A stretch of DNA of 64,000 nt, from positions 62,001 through 126,000 of the forward strand of contig CAKSDE010000002.1 of assembly GCA_934444735.1 (NCBI GenBank), written 5' to 3'. Below are positions 35,732-43,812 of the stretch, in pieces (the stretch's first letter is position 1; the number at the start of each line of letters is the position of its first letter). A program made the translations under genes and the position numbers. The notes below the pieces were generated by a model. The model saw nothing but the letters and a program-made list of their open reading frames with translations, had not been told where the DNA came from and ran no database searches. This DNA is from an uncultured Clostridia bacterium. GTDB lineage: Bacteria > Bacillota > Clostridia > UBA1381.

Positions 35732-36976
35732 TCAGACATTCCAGCTGTTGATATATTCCTCCTGCTCCGGTGTGAGCTTGTCGATTGAACATTCCGAAAA
35801 TTTCAAAAGGCGTTCTGCCATGTTTCTGTCGATTTCTTCGGGAACGGTGTTTATCATTTTATCAAATTTTCCTTTGTTTGCAGCAATATGCAGAACGCTC
35901 ATTGCCTGGATTGCAAAGCTCATGTCCATAATCTCGGCAGGGTGACCGTCGCCTGCGGCAAGATTTACCAATCTGCCCTCTGCCAGAACATTAAGTGTGT
36001 TGCCGTTAGGAAGAGTGTAGCCCATTATATTGTTGCGCTTTTCTTCTGTATTTATAGAGAGTTTTTCCAACTGTTTTAAGTTGATCTCAACGTTGAAATG
36101 ACCGGCATTGCACATTATAGCGCCGTTTTTCATGCGGATAAACGCGTCTTTTGTTATTACGTCCTTGCAGCCTGTGACGGTTATGAAGAAATCGCCGAAG
36201 GTTGCGGCGTCGTGCATTGTCATGATGTCAAAGCCGTCCATTTTGGCTTCGAGTGCTTTTATCGGATCAACCTCTGTGACGATAACTCTTGCGCCGAGTC
36301 CTTTTGCACGCATGGCAACGCCCTTGCCGCACCAGCCGTAGCCTGCGACAACAACGGTTTTGCCGGCAACTATGAGGTTGGTGGTGCGGTTTATGCCGTC
36401 CCATACCGATTGACCGGTACCGTAGCGGTTATCGAAGAGATATTTGCATTTTGCGTTATTTACGAGAATCATCGGGAATTTAAGGCTGTCTGCTTTATCC
36501 ATGGCGATAAGCCTTGTTATACCGGTTGTGGTTTCTTCGCAGCCGCCCAGAACATTGCCGAGATACTGCGGATATTCGTTGTGGATAAGATTTACAAGGT
36601 CGCCGCCGTCGTCAACTATGATGTTCGGCTGCGATTCGATTACCTTTGAAAGATGCGCGTGATATTCCTCGCCCGTGCAGTCATGCCATGCAAAGACGTT
36701 TAATCCGCCATGGACAAGAGCTGCTGCAACATCATCTTGAGTTGAGAGCGGATTTGAGCCTGTTACATACATTTCGGCACCGCACGCTGCGAGTACACGG
36801 CAAAGGTAAGCTGTTTTTGCCTCCAGATGAATCGAGAGTGCAACCTTTAAGCCCGCAAGCGGCTTTGTTTTTGAAAATTCACTTTCGATACTTCTTAAAA
36901 GACACATATTGTTTTTAACCCACTGTATCTTTTTTTCTCCGCTTTCCCATAAATTAATATCTCTTATTTCACTCAT
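35732..36976 (-). CDS. ahcY: Adenosylhomocysteinase
   Basis: The 414-residue enzyme hydrolyses S-adenosylhomocysteine to adenosine and homocysteine, or possibly its deaminated form S-inosylhomocysteine. Signs of the family are VALSIHLEAKTAYLCRVLAACGAEMYVTGSNPLSTQDDVAAAL, the DDGGDL motif, GITRL, KFPMILVNNAKCKYLFDNRYGTGQS and the NAD-binding GYGWCGKG (about residue 210). It lacks the C-terminal K-x-x-x-Y-R-Y tail, as do the short archaeal/Thermotoga-type enzymes. The ribosome site GAAAGGAT lies within the end of the deaminase gene just upstream, so the two are translationally linked. Confidence 0.93.
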   Translation of the reverse strand: MSEIRDINLWESGEKKIQWVKNNMCLLRSIESEFSKTKPLAGLKVALSIHLEAKTAYLCRVLAACGAEMYVTGSNPLSTQDDVAAALVHGGLNVFAWHDCTGEEYHAHLSKVIESQPNIIVDDGGDLVNLIHNEYPQYLGNVLGGCEETTTGITRLIAMDKADSLKFPMILVNNAKCKYLFDNRYGTGQSVWDGINRTTNLIVAGKTVVVAGYGWCGKGVAMRAKGLGARVIVTEVDPIKALEAKMDGFDIMTMHDAATFGDFFITVTGCKDVITKDAFIRMKNGAIMCNAGHFNVEINLKQLEKLSINTEEKRNNIMGYTLPNGNTLNVLAEGRLVNLAAGDGHPAEIMDMSFAIQAMSVLHIAANKGKFDKMINTVPEEIDRNMAERLLKFSECSIDKLTPEQEEYINSWNV

Positions 36977-36977
36977 T

Positions 36978-38249
36978 TTATCGTATCCTTTCTATTCTCT
37001 TTTGACATTCGTAATATATTTTTTCTTTATCAAGAGTCTTGAACTCTTTGTTTTCCATGACAATTTCACCGTTTATGATGACGGTTTGCACCTCAGATCC
37101 GTTTGCCGAGTAGCAGAGTGCGGAAATGAAGTTGTTTCTCGGGTAGAACTGCGCAAGATCGGTGTCCAAAAGTGCGATGTCCGCCTTGAACCCTTCCTCT
37201 ATTTGGCCGATTTTTTCGCCGAGTGCCGTGGCACCGCCGACTGTTGCATAGCGTATCGCGTCGGACGCCGATACCGCCAGCGGATCGTGCAGAAGTCCTT
37301 TGTGGATAAGCGAGGCGAAGTTTATGTCCGAGAACATATTTAATGTGTTGTTGCTTGCGGCACTGTCGGTGCCTATTGCGATATTTACACCTGCATTTTT
37401 TAGTTTGACAAGCGGAGCAAATCCGTTTGCAAGCTTTAAATTGCTTATCGGGTTTGTCGCAACCGTTACGTTGTTTCGTGCAAGGATTTCTATATCGTTA
37501 TCCGAAAGCTGTACGCAGTGCGCGGCGATAACCGGCACTTCAAAAAGCCCGATTTTTTCCATAAGCTCGATGGGTGATACTCCGTGCGCTTTTTTTATAT
37601 CTTCGACTTCTTTTATCGATTCGCTCAAATGAATAGTCATCGGAAGATGGTGCTTTTTTGCCGCGGCAGTTACTATTTTTAAGTATTTAGTATCGCATGA
37701 ATAAGGTGCGTGCGGCCCTAAGATGACCGAAACCTTTTCGTTTGCCATAGCGCAGGCATTTAAGTTTTCCTCAAGACGTACTCTTCCGCCCTCGTCTGCA
37801 CCTTCGCCGACAAGACCTCTCGATACCCATGCGCGCATACCCGAGTCAAGCGCCGCTTTTACCGAACCCTCCATGTTGATTGCCATATCGACATAAGAGG
37901 TTGTGCCGGTAGCTATCATCTCTAAGTTGCCCAAAAGCGTTCCCCAGTACATATCTTCGGGGGTAAGCTTGTCCTCCAAAGGGAGAATACGCCCAAAAAG
38001 CCAGTCGTTAAATTCCAGATCGTCTGCTATATTTCTGAAAATCGACATATAAGCGTGAGTGTGAGCATTGATAAGCCCTGGGATTGCGAGGCGGTTTTTT
38101 CCGTCTATGACTTCCTCGGCGGCAAAATCTTCGGGGGCATTATCAACCGATACGATTTTATCGCCCGAGATGTATATGTCACATTCCTTTGTGTAAGGAG
38201 TGCCGCCGTCAAAGAGCAGAGCCTGAACCTTTGATATTTTAATATTCAT
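36978..38249 (-). CDS. mtaD: 5-methylthioadenosine / S-adenosylhomocysteine deaminase
   Basis: The 423-residue amidohydrolase has the metal site HTHAYMS (about residue 62), a further HAPYSCD, HLSES, the HCVQLSD motif and the GTDSAASNNTLNMF segment near residue 295, all typical of the MtaD/SsnA group. The enzyme deaminates 5'-methylthioadenosine and SAH to inosine derivatives. It lies between ahcY (one base downstream) and a membrane protein gene (4-bp overlap). Other amidohydrolases such as guanine or chlorohydrolases are less likely given the ahcY context. Confidence 0.87.
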   Translation of the reverse strand: MNIKISKVQALLFDGGTPYTKECDIYISGDKIVSVDNAPEDFAAEEVIDGKNRLAIPGLINAHTHAYMSIFRNIADDLEFNDWLFGRILPLEDKLTPEDMYWGTLLGNLEMIATGTTSYVDMAINMEGSVKAALDSGMRAWVSRGLVGEGADEGGRVRLEENLNACAMANEKVSVILGPHAPYSCDTKYLKIVTAAAKKHHLPMTIHLSESIKEVEDIKKAHGVSPIELMEKIGLFEVPVIAAHCVQLSDNDIEILARNNVTVATNPISNLKLANGFAPLVKLKNAGVNIAIGTDSAASNNTLNMFSDINFASLIHKGLLHDPLAVSASDAIRYATVGGATALGEKIGQIEEGFKADIALLDTDLAQFYPRNNFISALCYSANGSEVQTVIINGEIVMENKEFKTLDKEKIYYECQKRIERIR

Positions 38250-39004
38250 ATATTTTCCTCCTGTGATTTTATTTGTGGTATAAATTTTAAGGCAAATTTG
38301 CTCCTGCCTTTTAAGTAGAATATACCAAAGAGCGAAAAGGTCAGAGCGCCGATGCAGTTTACGAACAGGTCGGACATTGTGTCGTAAAGACCGATGTCCA
38401 GATATCCCGAAACGCTGACCTCATACTCCTCTCCGTCTTTTTTTGCATGTATAACCGTTTTGTCAATATCCTTTATGATGTGCTGACCTTCTCCCAAAGA
38501 AGGCTCAACGGTTGAAATCTGCGTAAGGACAGTGTCTTTTTGCATATCGGTGAGAGTGAAATAATCCATTCCGAACTCAAAAAACTCCCAGAGTATACCG
38601 ACAGTCATTGAAAAGCAAAAAGAAACCAAAACGACAAATATCGGAGACATATTAAAGTGGAAGGACGGGGTGCGGTTTAAAATATCGATCATTGCAAGCC
38701 CGATTCCCGCCATGATGAATCCGTTTAGGGTGTGCAGGATTGTGTCCCAGTAGGGAAATTTTAAATAGAATCCCTGAATCTCTCCTAAAATTTCCGCCGA
38801 GAAGATGAAAAGAAGAATGATAATCTCCAAAAGCGACGGGAGCTTAATATTCATCTTTTTGTCAAGGAAGGTGGGGATCATAAAGAGTATCAATGTGAGT
38901 ACACATAAAAATACTCCGTAATAGTCGCCTTTTAAAAATTCCAGCACCATTGCGGCAATAACCAGAAAACGCAGTACAAAATACAGGGCAATTTTTTTCT
39001 TCAT
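38246..39004 (-). CDS. Membrane protein of YjdF/DUF2238-like type
   Basis: The product has 252 residues when started at the ATG at 39004, which follows AAGGAGCC; an in-frame upstream start would add a segment without a ribosome site. There are six or seven hydrophobic segments. The motif WDTILHTLNGFIMAGIG, the ILWEFFEFGMDYF motif and LYDTMSDLFVNCIGAL strongly recall the DUF2238 (YjdF) group of small inner-membrane proteins, whose function is unknown. Between these motifs lies a soluble loop of about 55 residues. It is the first gene of the SAH operon and overlaps mtaD by 4 bp. Confidence 0.7.
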   Translation of the reverse strand: MKKKIALYFVLRFLVIAAMVLEFLKGDYYGVFLCVLTLILFMIPTFLDKKMNIKLPSLLEIIILLFIFSAEILGEIQGFYLKFPYWDTILHTLNGFIMAGIGLAMIDILNRTPSFHFNMSPIFVVLVSFCFSMTVGILWEFFEFGMDYFTLTDMQKDTVLTQISTVEPSLGEGQHIIKDIDKTVIHAKKDGEEYEVSVSGYLDIGLYDTMSDLFVNCIGALTFSLFGIFYLKGRSKFALKFIPQIKSQEENI

Positions 39005-39196
39005 CGTTTGGCTCCTTAAATGTTTTTTATATGTTTTTATTCCCCAAAGGAAAGTATAACACAAATTTCCCAAAAATGCGAGAGTTTTTTGTAAAAAAAT
39101 AATATTTTATTATTTTTCGGCAGCTAAAGCAGGGTATATGGGTAAATTTACGAAAATTGCGTTAAAATTTAATGTTACTTTTTTCTATATTACTAT

Positions 39197-39225
39197 TGTA
39201 CTTTTTGGAAAAATAGGTTATAATA
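39197..39225 (+). promoter_or_regulatory. SigA-type promoter of trmL
   Basis: TTGTAC and TATAAT lie 17 bp apart just upstream of a second TATAAT, about 60 bp before the trmL start. The divergent SAH operon has only a weak TATACT box near 39053 on the minus strand. Otherwise the 39005-39287 gap is AT-rich and empty. Confidence 0.7.
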
Positions 39226-39287
39226 TATGTTATAATGGAAGAAAAATGTTTTTTCTTCTTTTTGGCAGTAAAGGAATGAAGAAATTT

Positions 39288-39779
39288 ATGTTTAATATTG
39301 TATTGGTGGAGCCGGAGATACCGCAGAACACCGGAAACATTGCAAGAACCTGTGCCGCCACAGGATCACAGCTTCATATAGTAAAGCCGATGGGGTTTGA
39401 AATTGACGATAGAAAGCTCAAAAGGGCGGGACTGGATTATTGGCACTTGCTGGGTGTCCGCTATTATGAAAATCTGGCGGAATTTTTTGAAAAGACAAAG
39501 GGCGCAAGATATTTTTATTCAACGACAAAAGCAAAAAATACATATGCCGAGGCGAAATTTGAGGACGGAGATTATATATTGTTCGGCAAGGAAACAAAGG
39601 GACTCCCTGAGGAGCTTCTCTATGAAAATCCCGATACCTGTATAAGAATCCCGATGATTTCGGAGGCGAGGAGTCTGAACCTGTCCAACTCGGTGGCGAT
39701 AGTCGTTTATGAGGCGCTCCGGCAGACGGATTTTCAAAATCTAAAGGGTAACGGTGAGCTTACAAAGTTTGCGTGGTAA
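39288..39779 (+). CDS. trmL: tRNA (cytidine/uridine-34-2'-O)-methyltransferase
   Basis: The 163-residue product starts MFNIVLVEPEIPQNTGNIARTC, the standard N-terminus of TrmL. The SPOUT knot is shown by LFGKETKGLPEE and RIPMISEARSLNLSNSVAIVVYEALRQ. The enzyme 2'-O-methylates the wobble base of certain leucine tRNAs using SAM. I chose the ATG at 39288 because it gives the usual length (E. coli 157) and lies 12 bp after AAAGGA. Longer in-frame starts lie at or upstream of the promoter and are not used. Confidence 0.92.
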   Translation: MFNIVLVEPEIPQNTGNIARTCAATGSQLHIVKPMGFEIDDRKLKRAGLDYWHLLGVRYYENLAEFFEKTKGARYFYSTTKAKNTYAEAKFEDGDYILFGKETKGLPEELLYENPDTCIRIPMISEARSLNLSNSVAIVVYEALRQTDFQNLKGNGELTKFAW

Positions 39780-39798
39780 GGAAAATAAGGAGGATATT

Positions 39799-40659
39799 AT
39801 GGCAAAGATAAAAATAATGGTAGATACCTCGGCGGATATGCCGGAGGAATTGGCAAGAGAGAAAAATATAGGTATTATTCGTTTTATAAGTATTTTCGGT
39901 GATGAGAGTTATGTTACCGGAACAGAGCTTTCAAATGCGGATTTTTATAAAAAACTTGATGAGTTTGCAGATATACCGAAAACATCGCAGACGCCGTATG
40001 CGGATATGTATGATATACTGTTAAAAGAGAGCCGGGAAAATGATACGGTAATCTTTTTTACAATTTCATCAAAGGCAAGCGGACAGTATAATACCGCTAA
40101 TATGGTGGTTGAGGAGATAAAAGAGTCGGATAATCCAAATGCGGATATAAGAATTGTGGATACGCTGAAGTTTTCGGCATATATCACAAAAGCGGCGCTT
40201 TTGGCAGCTGATATGGCAGAGCAAGGTGCATCGGCGGACGCTATTGTTGAGGCGGCACTCGCGGAAATTAAAAAATGGGAGGTATATATTCTCGTTGACA
40301 GTCTGAAATATCTGGAGAAGGGCGGAAGAATAACCAAAACGAGTGCTATTGTGGGTGCGCTTTTGGATATAAAACCCGTACTTACGATAAGAAACGGACT
40401 GATTGAGCCGATAGAAAAGCTTCGCGGTAAGAAAAAGATATTCAAAAAGCTGATAGAGCTTATTAAGGAAAATCCTGATTTTGACTCGGAGAATCCCGAG
40501 TTTATGATAGTGCAGTCAAATACCGATTATGCACAGCAGACGCGTGAAATTTTGAATGAGGAGTTCGGAAAAGAACCGATAATGGAGTTTGAATTCGGAC
40601 CGGTTGTCGGAACACATATAGGACCGGGGACGCTTGCGGTGCTTTTCAAACTGAAATAA
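39799..40659 (+). CDS. DegV family fatty-acid-binding protein
   Basis: The 286-residue protein starts at the ATG at 39799, behind AAGGAGG. It carries the DegV entry VDTSADMPEE, a KTSQTPYADMYD segment with the lipid-binding Ser/Thr, and SLKYLEKGGRITKTSA typical of the second lobe, ending in GPVVGTHIGPGTLAVLF. DegV (FakB) proteins bind a fatty acid and present it to the kinase FakA, so that exogenous fatty acids can enter phospholipids. FakA is not in the window. It forms an operon with trmL and apgM. Confidence 0.9.
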   Translation: MAKIKIMVDTSADMPEELAREKNIGIIRFISIFGDESYVTGTELSNADFYKKLDEFADIPKTSQTPYADMYDILLKESRENDTVIFFTISSKASGQYNTANMVVEEIKESDNPNADIRIVDTLKFSAYITKAALLAADMAEQGASADAIVEAALAEIKKWEVYILVDSLKYLEKGGRITKTSAIVGALLDIKPVLTIRNGLIEPIEKLRGKKKIFKKLIELIKENPDFDSENPEFMIVQSNTDYAQQTREILNEEFGKEPIMEFEFGPVVGTHIGPGTLAVLFKLK

Positions 40660-40722
40660 CGGAAATTGCATATAAAGCTTGATATAAAGCCGTAAACGGT
40701 ACGGCGGAAACGGAGGAAAAAG

Positions 40723-41934
40723 ATGAAATACATTGTAGTTTTGGGAGACGGAATGGCAGATTACGCCATAGATGAGTTCGGCGGAAAGACAATACTTGAT
40801 GTTGCTGATAAGCCGAATATGGATTATATGGCAGAGCATGGCGAACTGGGGTTGATACAGACGGTTCCCGAGGGCTTAAAGCCGGGAAGTGACGTTGCGA
40901 ATCTTTCGGTTATGGGATATGATACGAAAAAATGCTACACAGGGCGCTCACCTTTGGAGGCGGCGAGCATAGGTGTTGATTTAAAGCCGACAGATGTTAC
41001 ATTTAGAGCTAATCTGGTAACATTATCCGATGAGGAAAATTATGAGGATAAGACAATGCTTGACTATTCGGCGGGAGAAATTTCGACCGAAGAGGCAAAA
41101 GAGCTTATTGAGGCGGTTGAAAAAGAGCTGCACACCGATCTGATACATTTTTACGCAGGTGTAAGCTACAGACATCTTTTGGTATGGGACGGCGGCTCGA
41201 CAAAGGTTAAACTCACGCCGCCGCATGATATATCGGATAAAAAGATAGCAGGACATCTCCCCGAGGGCGAGGGTGCCGATAAGCTTTTGGAAATGATGAA
41301 GAAAAGCGAGAAGATATTAAAAAATCACCCGGTAAATCTTGAGAGAATCAAAAACGGCAAGCACCCGGCAACATCAATATGGATTTGGGGCGAGGGTACA
41401 AAGCCTGTACTGGAAAAATTTGAAGATTGCTACGGTTTAAAGGGAAGCGTTATTTCGGCGGTTGACCTGATAAAAGGTATTGCTGTTTGTGCCGGAATGA
41501 AGTCGATTGACGTTGTCGGCGCAAACGGAAACCATGATACAAACTATGAGGGTAAAGCGGACGCGGCATTTGACGCCTTGACAAAAGACGGCGCCGACTT
41601 TATCTACATACATTTGGAGGGACCGGACGAGTGTGGTCACAGAGGTGAGCCGGACAACAAGAAATATGCCGTTGAGATGATTGATAAAAAGATCGTAGGT
41701 GAGCTGAAAAAGAGAATGGAGGACGCAAAGATTGACTATAAGATGTTGATTCTTCCCGATCACCCGACTCCGATCCGTTTAAAAACTCATGTATCCGATC
41801 CGGTTCCGTATATTATATATGATCCGAAAAATGAAAAAGCTACAAATCTTTCGTATAATGAAAAGAATGCCGCAAAGACGGGAATAAAGAAAAATTCGGG
41901 CGTTGAATTGATGAAGCATTTTTTGAATAAATAA
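40723..41934 (+). CDS. apgM: Cofactor-independent phosphoglycerate mutase, archaeal type
   Basis: The 403-residue enzyme begins KYIVVLGDGMADYAIDE, with metal ligand Asp in LGDGMAD, the nucleophile motif GSDVANLSVMGYD (about residue 54) and late metal ligands in HLEGPDECGHRGE and ILPDHPTPIRLKTH. This is the alkaline-phosphatase-fold aPGAM family, which interconverts 2- and 3-phosphoglycerate. Some bacterial members have been proposed as alternative homoserine kinases, so an amino-acid role cannot be excluded. The start follows CGGAGGAAAA. Confidence 0.85.
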   Translation: MKYIVVLGDGMADYAIDEFGGKTILDVADKPNMDYMAEHGELGLIQTVPEGLKPGSDVANLSVMGYDTKKCYTGRSPLEAASIGVDLKPTDVTFRANLVTLSDEENYEDKTMLDYSAGEISTEEAKELIEAVEKELHTDLIHFYAGVSYRHLLVWDGGSTKVKLTPPHDISDKKIAGHLPEGEGADKLLEMMKKSEKILKNHPVNLERIKNGKHPATSIWIWGEGTKPVLEKFEDCYGLKGSVISAVDLIKGIAVCAGMKSIDVVGANGNHDTNYEGKADAAFDALTKDGADFIYIHLEGPDECGHRGEPDNKKYAVEMIDKKIVGELKKRMEDAKIDYKMLILPDHPTPIRLKTHVSDPVPYIIYDPKNEKATNLSYNEKNAAKTGIKKNSGVELMKHFLNK

Positions 41935-41949
41935 AGGAATGAGAATTGT

Positions 41950-43110
41950 ATGAAGTTTAAAAACAGTGTTTTGAAACTTTCGGTTACGCTGCTTATTGCG
42001 GCTGCGGCGGTTGTTGGAATATATTTTCTGTTTGACAATGTTATCTGGCTGCTTTTTAAAATAATCGGACTTTTTCTGCCGTTTATCATAGCATACGGAG
42101 TTTCGGTTCTGGTAAATCCGCTGGTTAATAAGCTCGAAAAAAAGCTGAAAATTCCGCGTTCGCTATCGACGGTTATCGTTATACTGCTTACCGTCGGAAT
42201 AATCGGCGCGATTGTGTTTGCGGTCGGCTGGAAGATAGTGGACGAAGTGCAGAGTCTGTATAAACAGCTGCCGCAGCTTGTAAAAAACGTGCAGAGCGTG
42301 TGGAACGAGATTTCGGAGAAAACTTCCAATATATATACGAACCTGCCGGCGGACGTACAGACTACGGTTGCGGATTTCGGCGACAATATAATAAAATCGG
42401 TTACAGATTTTATTAAGCACAGCTACACTCCGATGGTAAACGGAATAGGAAACTTCGCAAAAGCATTGCCTAAGGTGTTTGTATGGATAATCGTATTTGT
42501 GCTGTCGCTGTATTTTATGGTGGCAGATGTAAAAACCATGCGCCGTATTATCGGAAAGTGCTTTTCAAAGAGATTTTTGGTGCATGTACGAAATGTGCAG
42601 CGTGAGCTTAAACGCTATCTGGGCGGTTACGTAAAAGCGCAGCTTACGATTATGTGTATAGCGTCTGTTATACTCTTAATCGGACTTACGATTATGGACA
42701 TTCAGTATGCGCTTTTGATTGCGGTGGGAATCGCCGTATTTGACGCATTGCCGTTTTTCGGGAGCGGCGCGGTTTTGTGGCCGTGGGCGGCGGTATCCTT
42801 TATCACGGGAGATGTGCGGCGCGGAATCGGCATGATTATAATGTATTTGGCGGTAATGCTTATGCGCCAGATGATAGAGCCGAAGATTGTGAGCGAGAAT
42901 ATCGGAGTTTACCCGCTGTTTACGCTGATGTCAATGTATGTCGGATATAAGGTCTTTTCAATAGGCGGTATGATTTTAGGGCCTATTATCCTGATTCTTA
43001 CCGTAAGCCTTTATAAAGCCGGAGCGCTTGACGGACTTATCGGACTTTTAAAAAGGATTTGGGAAAAAATACGCTCAGACTTGACGGAGCTGAAAAACTT
43101 TTTAAAGTAG
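41950..43110 (+). CDS. AI-2E family transporter
   Basis: The 386-residue protein has about eight hydrophobic segments. The motifs are FLPFIIAYGVSVLVNPLVNKLEKK (about 40), a soluble helical loop with VKNVQSVWNEISEK, then KRYLGGYVKAQLTIMCIASVI, FDALPFFGSGAVLWPWA and YPLFTLMSMYVGYKVFSIGGMILGPI. That sequence of motifs defines the AI-2E (TqsA/YdiK-like) permease family. Members export or exchange small molecules or ions, and the substrate here is unknown. It lies 15 bp after apgM. Confidence 0.85.
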   Translation: MKFKNSVLKLSVTLLIAAAAVVGIYFLFDNVIWLLFKIIGLFLPFIIAYGVSVLVNPLVNKLEKKLKIPRSLSTVIVILLTVGIIGAIVFAVGWKIVDEVQSLYKQLPQLVKNVQSVWNEISEKTSNIYTNLPADVQTTVADFGDNIIKSVTDFIKHSYTPMVNGIGNFAKALPKVFVWIIVFVLSLYFMVADVKTMRRIIGKCFSKRFLVHVRNVQRELKRYLGGYVKAQLTIMCIASVILLIGLTIMDIQYALLIAVGIAVFDALPFFGSGAVLWPWAAVSFITGDVRRGIGMIIMYLAVMLMRQMIEPKIVSENIGVYPLFTLMSMYVGYKVFSIGGMILGPIILILTVSLYKAGALDGLIGLLKRIWEKIRSDLTELKNFLK

Positions 43111-43657
43111 GTGAATGTTTTGGAAAAGAGAGAATTAAGAGGACTTAAATATCTTGTAAAATACCCGAAGGATTTTTGCAAGGATAAAAAATATCCGATG
43201 ATATTTTTTCTTCACGGCGTGGGTTCATGCGGTGATACCTTTGAAAAGCTTGAGAAAAATCCGTACTTTTTGAATGGGCTTACCGACAGATTTATAACAT
43301 ATGCACCGCTTTGCAATTCGGTTTCGTGGTTTGATTTGTTTGAACATTTAAAAGCTCTGCTGGAATTTGCCGCAAATGAAAAATACGTCGATGACGAACG
43401 GATTTACGGCATGGGAGCAAGTATGGGCGTTCCACGGAGAAGATGACGAGGTGGTTTTGTGCAGAGAAAGCGTTAAGATGACCGAGGCGGTTAATAGCTG
43501 CGGAGGAACGGCAAAGCTTACAGTATGCCCGGGAGTGGCGCACAATTCATGGGACAGCGTGTATAGCAATGAGAGCGTATTTGATTGGCTTTTGGAAAAC
43601 AAGAGGAAAATACCTTTAAATTGTGAAAATAAATATGATGAGAAAAATTTTGGATAA
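43111..43657 (+). pseudogene. Alpha/beta hydrolase gene with internal deletion and frameshift
   Basis: Frame 1 (43111-43446) encodes the first part of a hydrolase: KYPMIFFLHGVGS (oxyanion hole), then the nucleophile elbow GMGASMG, after which it runs out of frame. The remaining part lies in another frame from about 43424 to 43657 and reads VWAFHGEDDEVVLCRES (acid region) and CPGVAHNSWDSVY (catalytic His). The ~80 residues expected between the elbow and the acid are missing. The fold and motifs fit a prolyl-oligopeptidase or phospholipase-type esterase. Both outer parts keep good sequence, so the lesion is recent or an assembly error. It lies between the AI-2E transporter and metG. Confidence 0.72.
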
Positions 43658-43665
43658 GGAGATAA

Positions 43666-43792
43666 AAGTCTGAATAAAATCGCTCATAGCACAACTTTTT
43701 GCTCGGGGCGGTACCATTGTAAAGCTCCGCTCGCTGCAAAGCAGTACTCTGAACGATTTTCTTTCAGACTTAGGGTTTGTGCCTTACGGCAC
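43666..43792 (+). promoter_or_regulatory. Structured region before metG
   Basis: AAGTCTGAA-t-AAAATCG (43666-43682) pairs with CGATTTT-ct-TTCAGACTT (43754-43771), closing a ~106-nt structure. A separate GTGCC/GGCAC hairpin (43779-43792) ends directly at the metG ribosome site. The class is not recognised. GGGGCGGTACC in the middle only loosely resembles a T-box core. Confidence 0.45.
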
Positions 43793-43812
43793 GGAAAGGA
43801 ATGGTTATAAAT

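Noticed and set aside
39138..39287. Longer form of TrmL with about 50 extra N-terminal residues
   Set aside because: The extension overlaps the promoter (39197-39225) and gives an atypical hydrophobic N-terminus. The family starts at M-F-N-I-V-L.
43690..43740. T-box riboswitch before metG, suggested by GGGGCGGTACC
   Set aside because: The conserved T-box core needs TGG before N-ACC, and here it is CGG. No specifier loop or terminator/antiterminator pair could be drawn. Listed only as an unclassified structure.
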